From Allantophomopsis cytisporea (taxonomy: Eukaryota > Ascomycota > Leotiomycetes > Phacidiales > Phacidiaceae), in NCBI GenBank assembly GCA_024752435.1, contig CP103029.1, positions 1,488,001 through 1,552,000 on the forward strand: a stretch of 64,000 nt of DNA. Reading direction: 5' to 3'. Shown piece after piece: positions 21,984-30,326 of this stretch. Both the position numbers and the translations under genes were made by a program. Position 1 is the first letter of the stretch. The number at the start of each line of letters is the position of its first letter. The notes below the pieces were generated by a model. The model worked only from the letters and a program-made list of their open reading frames with translations, was not told the origin of the DNA and did no database searches.

Positions 21984-23510
21984 ATGTCGGCCATTCCTGC
22001 AAGAACGCGTTCGACTCGACTGCCCGCAGGAACTGCAGCAGGTAGTCGTACCGATAACCCCTCCTCATCCTCAGCCGCAAAGGATGCCGTCGTGCAGCGA
22101 CGCCGCGCAGATTCAGCTCGTTTGAATACCAGTCAACACTCCTCACCCTCACCAAGTCGATTACCTACAGTCAGACCTCTCACTCGAAGCAACACTGTTG
22201 CAACTTCAAGTTCAACGACAACTTCAACGACAACGCGTCCCTCGAGGACGCCTAGCATATCCAGCAGCAATGTGACGGGCACCACTTCTACACGGACACG
22301 ACCTACAATACCTCAAAAGAGCTCGCCGAGCACGACTTCGAGATCGACTCGAGCAGGCAGTGTATCAAACAGCAACAATGCCTCAACCACAATGCGTCCT
22401 CCCCCACGGCCACTACGGTCCACAACTACGTCTACAAGCAATACCTCAATGCCACCCCCACCACGTCCCCGAAGTGTAAACAGCAGCCGTCTTCCAAACC
22501 CACCAGTGACCCGCAGTAGCACAATGGGTGTCAAACACACACGCAATTCCTCCTCAACAGGCACCATCTCCTCTCCACGAGCGAACCATATGCGCGCACC
22601 ATCTCTCCAGACAACCGTTCGATACACCACAACCGACGGACCACGCTCTCCCCGCTCACCACCCGAGTCCAAAAGACCAACCTTCTCCACCCTCCAACAG
22701 CACTACTCCCCAGTCAAGAACCCCGCGCCAAAAGCCACAACAGCAACCATCCTCGCGCCCCCAACACCCTCCAAGCTGCCTGAGAACATAGCCAAGAGCG
22801 CCGAGACAGCAAGGCTACAAGCCGAGCTCCTAGCCCTACACCTACTGCACCGCGACGCCGCAGACGTCTCCTACCAATGGCACGCATCAGCCCAAGCAGC
22901 ACTGCACGCCAAATTCGACAACGTAGCAGCCGCGCAGAAAGGCCTCCTGGATGCCGAGGCCGCGCAGCAGAAGGCGGTGAATGCCGAGGCGTTTCGCGCG
23001 TGGGCCGAGAGTGCCGTGCCGGGTTGGGGCCTCGAGGAGCGCTGCCACGTGCTGGATGAAGTGGTCACGGGCGTGTGGAGTATGAGTGAGAGCGGGGCAA
23101 AGTACTCGCGGCTTGTGCGGCGATTCGAGAAGTGGGTTGATCGTGTGGGTGATGTGCTTAGCGCGCGGGAGGCGGGTGAGGGGGAGGTAGAGTTTGTAGA
23201 GGGCTTGGATGGGAATTGGAGGGAGGAGTGTGGGGTTATATTGCGGAAGCTTGAGGGGTGGCGGGCGCGTATGGTGGATATCGAGGGCGTGGAAGGCGTG
23301 GAGGGGTCGACGCTCGGTGCGGTGGTGGCTGGTATGTCGGCTTTGGTGAAGGGTATGGAGGAGGAGGTTGTCATGATGGACCGCGTGCAGCGCGAGGCTG
23401 TGGAACGTGAGGAAGAATGGATTCGTGCACAGAACGATGAGGACGATGCGGATGATGAGCGGAGTAAAGCGCTGGGAACGAGCAATCATCATGGTATTTG
23501 GAGATTATAG
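21984..23510 (+). CDS. Basic Ser/Thr/Arg-rich protein with C-terminal helical domain, possibly an AUG8/HAUS8-like augmin subunit
   Basis: Single exon of 508 codons starting MSAIPARTRSTRLPAGTAAG. Residues 1-265 are extremely Ser/Thr/Pro/Arg-rich, disordered and strongly basic. Residues about 280-500 are helical, opening with ARLQAELLALHLLHRDAADV and then YQWHASAQAAL near residue 297. A basic disordered N-terminus followed by a helical region with a Q-W motif is the layout of plant AUG8/QWRF proteins and animal HAUS8, the microtubule-binding subunits of augmin. Augmin is reported in Aspergillus nidulans. The assignment rests on architecture and one short motif, so it is an inference. The 3' half is markedly GC-rich at third positions compared with the 5' half. 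Alternative: an unrelated fungal coiled-coil protein. Confidence 0.75.
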   Translation: MSAIPARTRSTRLPAGTAAGSRTDNPSSSSAAKDAVVQRRRADSARLNTSQHSSPSPSRLPTVRPLTRSNTVATSSSTTTSTTTRPSRTPSISSSNVTGTTSTRTRPTIPQKSSPSTTSRSTRAGSVSNSNNASTTMRPPPRPLRSTTTSTSNTSMPPPPRPRSVNSSRLPNPPVTRSSTMGVKHTRNSSSTGTISSPRANHMRAPSLQTTVRYTTTDGPRSPRSPPESKRPTFSTLQQHYSPVKNPAPKATTATILAPPTPSKLPENIAKSAETARLQAELLALHLLHRDAADVSYQWHASAQAALHAKFDNVAAAQKGLLDAEAAQQKAVNAEAFRAWAESAVPGWGLEERCHVLDEVVTGVWSMSESGAKYSRLVRRFEKWVDRVGDVLSAREAGEGEVEFVEGLDGNWREECGVILRKLEGWRARMVDIEGVEGVEGSTLGAVVAGMSALVKGMEEEVVMMDRVQREAVEREEEWIRAQNDEDDADDERSKALGTSNHHGIWRL

Positions 23511-24051
23511 CGAAGATATCTATCTAATCCTCTGCGTCCTATTATATCCAAGCGGAACCTTCTTGTCCTTCCGATCGTGTGTTTCCTTCCCTACGCCTCG
23601 CGTCCCTAACCTTTCCACTCACACGATTCATGTATCTATATTATCCAACCCCCGCCATCGCCGTACGTGCACGGCACTTTGAATTCCCTGTTGCTTTTGG
23701 GCGCAGGAAAGATACTGCAAGAAAAATTTGACTGTCGCAAAGAAACAAAAGGAGACAACAAAACGCCGGGAATCCATGTTGCTACATTCCAAATGCATGT
23801 TTATATCTCGTTTACGGTTGCTGTTAAGGAGCAGGGTATTGAACTCCACTTATAAAATGACAAAAAAAAATCAAGAAAAGAAAAAGAAAAAAACACAAAA
23901 TAAGAAATGAGAAATGGGGAAGTGGAGGGGAAAGGAGTATATGATAAAAACAAATATGACATGGGTTCGAAGGAAAAAGGGAAAAGAAAAACATTATTCC
24001 AAGTATTTCCGAATACACCCAGACCCGAGACGCCTTCCGTATGCTAGCATC
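23511..24051. other. Convergent 3' intergenic region
   Basis: About 540 bp between two convergent stops. A-rich runs near 23861-23905 suit 3' UTR or terminator sequence. No gene seen. Confidence 0.5.
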
Positions 24052-25836
24052 CTATACGTCCATCATATCAATATCACTCTTGTTCCTGTCGAGTTCAGTC
24101 TCCCGCTTACAGCGCCCACACATGCACCAGCCGCCCAGGGAGCCAGCAGCCCACTCGCGGCGCTCAGAGACAGGGAGCTCGACATCGCAGTAGTGATTCA
24201 AGATCTCGTCGCCCTTCTTGATGCCGCCTCTCTTGCCCACGCCGTCGGCAACGCCATCCTCATTGCATATGCGCCTTTCGCGCGCCCACAGCCGCATGTG
24301 CCCGCCCCACTCCCACTGCACGTTGGGATCGCAGTCGTGATTCGCCAGACACCACAGCGGATGTACGGCGGCGACCTCGGGGCCCGCGCGATTGCCCAGC
24401 CCCTGACGCGCGCTTGCTGTCCCCCGGAACTTGGCGTATAGTGTGTTGAAGATCCAGAGGTCGTAGCGCTCTGCCTCGTCCCAGATGTCGATGTCCATTT
24501 TTTCGAGGATGTGTAAGGGGCCGGATATGTTGCTGGCGAAGGAGAAGGGAAGTGTCCAGATTGGTGGGGGCTCGGCTTTGGGGGAGAGTGAGACGGCGTT
24601 GAGTGCAGTTGGGATGAAGTCGCCCCAGATATATTTTACTTCGGAGAGCTCGAGGGGATGTGAATCTTGTGTGGCCGCCATGGCGAGGGATCGAGCTAGG
24701 AGGAGGAGGTATAACGCATTCGGGGTTTCCTTTGGGTCAGGGTCTTTGCCAATCGTGTCGACATCTTTGTCGCATACTGCTGGATGGTATTTCTCCATGG
24801 CTTTGTCATGGCAGAATTGTCCACAGAACATTATGTCGACGCAATCTTCGCAGGTGACGGTTGTACAATCGGGAGAGGAGAGGGATGGCAAGGTTGTAGA
24901 GCAGGCATCGCACAAGTTCTCCTTGAAGCGGTTATTTGCAACAAGAATAGAGTATTCGTCGAGAACGATCTCTCCAGGTGCTATATCTTCCGCAGCGAAG
25001 AGTCCAAGCTGTCTATTTGTGTGTATCGAGTCCGTGTCTGATCCAGAAGCAGCAGCAGCGTTATCGAGAATAGGTAGCTCTACAACTTCCGCTCGACATT
25101 TCGATGCAACCGCTGAAAGCTCGTCGTTCAAGAAGTTGAGAGTCTCTTGAGAATATCTATCAGGTTCGTGGTCATTCCACGGGTAGATCTCTCGTCGCAC
25201 AAGTCCTTGATCCGGGAGATCAGCAATTTCGTAGTTGGTCGTCTTCAGTCGACGCTCGGCCATTGTTTTAATATATTCGAAAGTCTGTGAGAGTTCTTCG
25301 TCCTTCGGAGAAACGTTAAGGCCTCGTTGGCAAAAGTCGTAAGCACTTTTCAAGCAGCCGCAGAGCAGCAAGCTGATTGCGATGATTTGATAACTGCGTA
25401 TCGATGCCTGCCGCGCCAATTTCATTCGTGTCTCTATGGGATCTTCGTCGTCGCCTTGTGGTGATACGTGGACTCCGTTGGCTCCGTTGATTCCATTGAC
25501 TCCATTGACTCCATTGACTCCATTGACTCCATTGACTCCATTGGGGACAACATTGACTCGTATCGCAGCGAGGTCTTCAAGGGTGTGTTGTTGCAGGGCA
25601 TCGGTGGCCTGTTCGTGATATTCGAAACTCTCATCGCTAACCTCGTCGACAAGTAATAATGCTCTGTACGCGTCACCCGCAGCCAGATCAGGATATCCTA
25701 AGTCTGAATGGACGGTTGCGCGTTCGATCCAGAGTATCAAGTCGTATGGAGAGTCCGCAAGAGCCTGTGTGAGGCGATGTCTTTTCAAGAGGAGAGCCAT
25801 GTGGTTGTCGTCGTACTCGCTGTCGCTGGACTCCAT
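24052..25836 (-). CDS. TPR / MYND-like / SET domain protein (SMYD type)
   Basis: Single exon of 594 codons starting MESSDSEYDDNHMALLLKRH. The N-terminus is TPR-like (WIERATVHSDLGYPDLAAGD), interrupted at residues about 97-121 by a Asn-Gly-Val repeat, and TPR-like helices resume after it. The SET domain starts near GLFAAEDIAPGEIVLDEY and is split by a MYND-type Cys/His cluster (CDACSTTL, CEDC, MFCGQFCHDKA). It then continues with the hallmarks NHDCDPN and GDEILNHYCDVELP and ends in a post-SET CMCGRC. NHxCxPN and GxEIxxxY form the AdoMet and lysine-channel parts of SET enzymes, so protein lysine methyltransferase activity is likely; the substrate is unknown. The 3' half is GC-rich. Confidence 0.9.
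   Translation of the reverse strand: MESSDSEYDDNHMALLLKRHRLTQALADSPYDLILWIERATVHSDLGYPDLAAGDAYRALLLVDEVSDESFEYHEQATDALQQHTLEDLAAIRVNVVPNGVNGVNGVNGVNGVNGINGANGVHVSPQGDDEDPIETRMKLARQASIRSYQIIAISLLLCGCLKSAYDFCQRGLNVSPKDEELSQTFEYIKTMAERRLKTTNYEIADLPDQGLVRREIYPWNDHEPDRYSQETLNFLNDELSAVASKCRAEVVELPILDNAAAASGSDTDSIHTNRQLGLFAAEDIAPGEIVLDEYSILVANNRFKENLCDACSTTLPSLSSPDCTTVTCEDCVDIMFCGQFCHDKAMEKYHPAVCDKDVDTIGKDPDPKETPNALYLLLLARSLAMAATQDSHPLELSEVKYIWGDFIPTALNAVSLSPKAEPPPIWTLPFSFASNISGPLHILEKMDIDIWDEAERYDLWIFNTLYAKFRGTASARQGLGNRAGPEVAAVHPLWCLANHDCDPNVQWEWGGHMRLWARERRICNEDGVADGVGKRGGIKKGDEILNHYCDVELPVSERREWAAGSLGGWCMCGRCKRETELDRNKSDIDMMDV
25471..25545. repeat. 9-bp coding minisatellite (Asn-Gly-Val repeat)
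   Basis: Five exact TCCATTGAC units (25492-25536) with degenerate copies on both sides. On the coding minus strand they encode a repeated N-G-V tripeptide inside the SET protein. Unit length divisible by three lets copy number change without frameshift. Confidence 0.9.
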
Positions 25837-26213
25837 GGCTAAAACATGTGCAGTCGGCGAGAGCGGGTGGGTTTTGGTGTGGGAGAAAAAAAAGTAGTGA
25901 GCAGGGAAATGTGACGATCAGACGGGTAGAATGAGGGTGGGTGACAGGTAGTGATAGACCCTCCAGTTGACCCTTTGAGTCGTAGTAGCTCTCGCGCAGC
26001 TTTAGCAATGGAGGGGGAAACACCAAAAGTATGCGCTGCGATGGATCCGCTTTCAAAATATCCAAGGCTCTACCTTCTTAGGGTTCCAGGGTCCTTGTCG
26101 ATAAGGTGGACGGACACTGCTCCGTTGACCAATGAGAAATGCTTGACTAGTCAAGGGACTATACCAATGGTATAGAATAGCGGGAAATTTGGAATCCTGA
26201 ATTTTTCGTCTTC

Positions 26214-26237
26214 TTTTTTTTTTTTTTTTTTTTTTTT
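26214..26237. repeat. T24 homopolymer
   Basis: Twenty-four consecutive T on the plus strand in non-coding DNA. The length is liable to sequencing error. Confidence 0.9.
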
Positions 26238-26532
26238 GGTCCGGACTTTTCTTTCCTTTCTATAATCCTGAGTCGGTATATAGCAGGTACTGGGGGAATT
26301 GTCAGTAAGCTTTGGTTTGTAGGACAATCAACTGGTATTATATAGAACGGAGCATTGTACCGGCATATGTGCTTATTTAATAATACTGGAAGAATCGATG
26401 AAATAGAACGAAGGACGGAGAAAAGTGCCGAGCTCCTATAAAAAGATTTAGATAGATGTATGTAGAGAGAGAGAGAGTATTTATATGTATGGTGTGAATA
26501 CTGTTCTATCTGTTTTGCGTGTCAAGAGTAAT

Positions 26533-26552
26533 TAATAAATAAATAAATAAAA
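26533..26552. repeat. (AAAT)n microsatellite
   Basis: About five AAAT units in gene-free DNA. Confidence 0.8.
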
Positions 26553-27151
26553 AGACAGGAAGGAAAAAAAGAAAAGAAAGGATGGATATCGCACAGCCTA
26601 TCGAAAGATCGATAACATTCCAGAAACAGCTAGAGTAAATGCGACAACAGCGTTTAATCATATATGGTCGGTAGTATCTAGAATGGCTGACGAAACAATC
26701 GTTCAATGCTTCTTAGGGATAGATAAACGGCAGGAGTATGGATATATCCACATTGATTTACTATAAGTGACATGAATGATATCAAGAGCAAAGTGAATTT
26801 AGGTAATAGTAGGATGTATGTGTATGTATGTGGTTGGAAGTTTTGGGGGTTGAGAGTTGAAATTGAGTTCGTCACACAAAGTTGGTAGAGTAGGTAAACT
26901 CTACCGGTTGGTTATCCGTATGTGGTACATCTGCAATATGGATGCTAGACAGTACATTACATACACCCATACTTTACAGGCAGAGCAAGTCAACCCAACT
27001 TGACCCAACTCACCTCACCTCACTTCACCCAGGTGAACTTAATTCTCCGCCAACCGACTTTTCATGGAATGTGATGTGCATGAGGGGAAGAGTGGGACAG
27101 CATAGATATGACATCAGACATTGCAGCTGCACGTATCGTAAAAGGATATGA

Positions 27152-27180
27152 ATACATACATACATACATACATACATACA
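27152..27180. repeat. (ATAC)n microsatellite
   Basis: Seven tandem ATAC units, uninterrupted. Confidence 0.9.
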
Positions 27181-27290
27181 GGCGATGAGATTGATGATCT
27201 GTTTGTCCGGACGGGTATGGATATGTGTTATGTACAAGGTACGGAGACAGGAGTAAAAAGTAAGTGGAATTGAGTTGACGTGGAGTTGAG

Positions 27291-27372
27291 GTGAGTTGAG
27301 GTGAGTTGAGGTGAGTTGAGGTGAGTTGAGGTGAGTTGAGGTGAGTTGAGGTGAGTTGAGTTGAGTTGAGTT
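27291..27372. repeat. 10-bp GTGAGTTGAG tandem repeat
   Basis: Seven exact copies of GTGAGTTGAG (27291-27360) with a variant copy just before, followed by pure TTGAG pentamers. The unit is itself a diverged dimer of a TGAG pentamer. Confidence 0.95.
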
Positions 27373-27501
27373 GCGCTACGTTGTGTTGCGTTGCGTTTTA
27401 TCTACACTCTACTGTATCACAATCTTTTATTTATCGATTTACAGTCTGCTGGTCCAGTACCTTACATTTCTTTCCGCGCTGCACACGACACTGGTCAATA
27501 A

Positions 27502-27535
27502 AATGAATGCAAATGAATGCAAATGAATACAAACG
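27502..27535. repeat. 9-bp ATGAATGCA repeat
   Basis: Three near-identical units of ATGAATGCA/ATGAATACA in non-coding DNA. Confidence 0.7.
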
Positions 27536-27636
27536 AGAGGAAATATGAACGTCATTTATCATTTCATTTATTCACTGCTATTTTATATTTATACTTGCTG
27601 TAAATACCTCAAGTGCATGGCATTTCTGTGTAGATG

Positions 27637-27663
27637 CAAAGCGAAGCAAAGCAAAGCAAAGCA
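27637..27663. repeat. AAGC/CAAAG pentamer repeat
   Basis: Tandem GCAAA units in AT-rich non-coding DNA. Confidence 0.7.
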
Positions 27664-28319
27664 GAATCGTCTAACCTACTGGCCCACCACCACATCTTAC
27701 AAATAGCAAAAGCCACAACCATCCAAAAAGCAAGCCTAGACCTTCTCAAGTCGAACTCTCTCCATACACATGTCACAGCACAGAATCTCACCACCTACGC
27801 CATCCAATTGACACCATGCGCCTCCCCGTACCGTATCTCAGGATTCTAAAGAACGCCCCTAGCAAGGTAGAGAGCCCATTTCCCAAAGCTTGCCCATAGG
27901 AAAGTATCCAGAAGGCCTTCTACCCCAATCGAATCCCCCCAAAAAGCATCATCTACCAGCAGTCAAGTCCGTCCAATCCGCCCCTCGTCACCTCTTCCCC
28001 CCAATCCCTCTCTCTCTCTCCTCTCTCCTCCCACCCCTCACCCTCCAAGGGCAATTCTTCGAATCCAATGTGGACCAAAGCAGGACAGCACGCCATACGA
28101 AGGAACATCTCTCCACATCCACACACCCAATCACCACCCCACGATCGCAGACTCACGCGCCATAACTGCCACCGACCACACAAAGCCACGACCAAGAAGC
28201 AGGCTGCATACAGCGTAGCGCAGCGAAGTTGCAGTGGGAAATACAGTAGTGCAGTAGCAGCAGAGTTCGGAAGTACGGTGCGGTGCGGCGTGGTAGGGTG
28301 GGTAGGGTGTGGATGAGCG

Positions 28320-28365
28320 CGCAAGGCAAGGCAAGGCAAGGTAAAGGTAAAGGTAAAGGGAAAAG
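28320..28365. repeat. GCAAG then GTAAAG tandem repeats
   Basis: About four GCAAG pentamers pass directly into three GTAAAG hexamers; unit size changes within one tract. Confidence 0.75.
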
Positions 28366-28570
28366 GGTTCTTTTGGCACAAAACAGAGCGAAAGTGGCAG
28401 GGTGCGCAGGGCCTAGATCGCAAGACCCCGAAAAGCTTCGGCAAGCGACAGGGGAGGGCGAGGCGCTGGACCCTGAATTACGACGTCACCATGCGCGAAG
28501 TTTCGGAGCAGGACCCTTCTGGTTTCTCTCACCGAACGGGGACGCGATGTGGGATCGGGACGTTGACGAT

Positions 28571-28594
28571 GATGTTGACGTCGATGTTGACGTC
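28571..28594. repeat. 12-bp tandem repeat carrying TGACGTC
   Basis: Two exact copies of GATGTTGACGTC, followed by GACGTG. A related GACGTCACC lies at 28482. TGACGT is the core bound by CREB/ATF-type bZIP factors; whether it acts here is unknown. Confidence 0.6.
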
Positions 28595-29219
28595 GACGTG
28601 AGACTACAGACGTTGATTGTGAAGATTAATTGTGGATATTTATGATTTGCATTGATACTGTGAATTGTGTCGTTTGTTTTTGGGAATGGTCAGTTGGGTA
28701 CAGTTAAGAGAATGAGGAGGTGATGTGGGCAGTTCTCTTCTCGTGAAAAATACGAACAGGAGAACGAGAGTAAGATGCGATTCAGCTCTCCCTGCTTTTC
28801 CATTTCTCCATGTTCCATCCATGGGGGTTTGAAGGATTCCGTAGTCTTGCATTGGAATTCCCAACCGAATTTACTTACGCAGGATGTCAATGTTCATACT
28901 CTATTTCTTACTTCTTCTAGGCATGCAGCTGGTGATGTATCCATGCAGCTGAATCGAAAAGTCTATATTTGAGTTGAATTCCATCAGCTACTGAATTGCA
29001 AATTCGCATGATATGAAGTGCATTCTCGTAGATTGGCAGTAACGAGAGGTTGGGCACAAACACATGTTCTCGCTCACGTACAGGAGCATGCATGTATGAA
29101 GAAAGTGGCAGCAAGACAGTTATCAGATCTCCGCGGCTATAACGGCGACATCATGCATATGGGAAAGAAATCTACGCGCCCCCTAGCACATCTAGTCTAT
29201 CTAAAAATGCAGCACTCAC

Positions 29220-30326
29220 TCAGCAGTCTCTCAAATCACTGAGTTTATCCACGTAGAACTTAGGCACAACAGGCGCATCCTCGGCCAAAAAGTCCTCCTT
29301 GCGACTAACTCCAGTCAACACAGCGAGGGTGCCTCCAAGCTTACCCTCGATACCGAACTTGATATCGGTATCCATACGATCACCAACCATGCAAGCCTTG
29401 GACCTATCAAACTTGAATTTTCCCTCAATAGCATCCATCATAGCCTGCGATGGCTTTCCAAGAGCGATCGGCTGCTGCTTGGTCATATTGACGAGCGGGA
29501 TAGAAATCGAGCCTGCACCAGGGAAGAAAGTGTGATTAGAAGGCAGCGTGCTGTCAGTGTTGGTAGCGAGGAACTTCGCACCACGCGCCAAGTACTGGTA
29601 AGCAACCGCGAGCTTGAGGTAGTTGATGTGGAAGTCCAGACCAGCGAGCACAATGCCAACATTCTCGTCCAACATCGACCCGTCCGCAATGGCGGCGTAG
29701 TCCGCCGGTGTGATGTCCCTTCGGTAAGCCGGATCCGTGCCGCCGATGAACTCCACGCCCTCGGATCGCAGCTCCGTCTCGATGCCGCTCTCGCCCAGCA
29801 CGAAGACCTTGTTCTTTGGGGCCGGCAGCTTCATGATGCGCGCGATGTAGATGGCCGATGAGTAGGCCGATGCGAAGATCTCGTCGACTTGGCTGGGAAT
29901 GCCCATGGCCGTGAGCTTCTTGAGGTAGTCGGCGCGCGACTTGGTGGAGTTGTTGGTTACGAAGACCGTCTGCTTGCCTATCGCTGAGTTAGAGACGGAG
30001 TTGATGGGGGAGCGCTCGACTTGCCTCTTGACCGGAGGAGCTCGAGAGTCTCGACGGTTCCCTCGAAGAGATGGTCGCCGGACCAGAGAACGCCTGGAGA
30101 TACGGTCAGTGTGAATCATGGGTTGCTAGGTAGGACGCATACCATCGCAGTCGAAGAGGAAGACCTGAATGGTGAGTCAGTTAGTCAGTCAGGTCAGATA
30201 ATTGCGCATGCTTTGGGCATGGTGGCAGCACTGGATGGCGTCGTGGAGAAGGTAACAAACGTCGAATTGGTCAATGAAGGCATTGATTGCGCTCTTATCG
30301 CCTGTCAGATACTGAGAGGGAGCCAT
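29220..30326 (-). CDS. PHO13: Pho13-type HAD phosphatase (4-nitrophenylphosphatase / phosphoglycolate phosphatase)
   Basis: Four exons: 30326-30261, 30164-30143 (22 nt), 30093-30025 and 29977-29220. The total is 915 nt, 304 aa, the family length. The start is MAPSQYLTGDKSAINAFIDQ. HAD motif I is FDCDGVLW with nucleophile Asp27 and acid/base Asp29, motif II is VTNNSTKSR, the motif III Lys is in LGKPSQAM, and motif IV is MVGDRMDTDI. The third intron (30024-29978) needs a GC donor (GCAAGT) to join LLRSRG to KQTVFVTNN. Yeast Pho13 and mammalian PGP are metabolite-repair phosphatases that destroy 2-phosphoglycolate, 4-phosphoerythronate and 2-phospholactate. The gene is divergent from 6-phosphogluconolactonase with no gene between. 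Confidence 0.93.

Larger units (their letters stand above)
25837..29219. other. Repeat-rich gene-free region
   Basis: 3.4 kb without a believable gene. It holds a T24 run, AAAT, ATAC, GTGAGTTGAG, AAGC, GCAAG and TAAAGG tandem repeats and a CT-rich tract near 28000. ORFs at 27953-28444 and 28283-28645 oppose each other over the same low-complexity DNA and lack protein character. Confidence 0.55.

Noticed and set aside
22871..23492. Two long antisense ORFs over the 21984 gene
   Set aside because: Shadows of its GC-rich 3' half.
27291..27360. CRISPR-like array
   Set aside because: Units are contiguous with no spacers; it is a simple tandem repeat in a eukaryote.
27953..28444. 163-codon minus-strand ORF
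   Set aside because: It reads through CT-rich and GCAAG/TAAAGG repeats, giving repetitive FTFTFT and YLYLYL sequence; no protein character.
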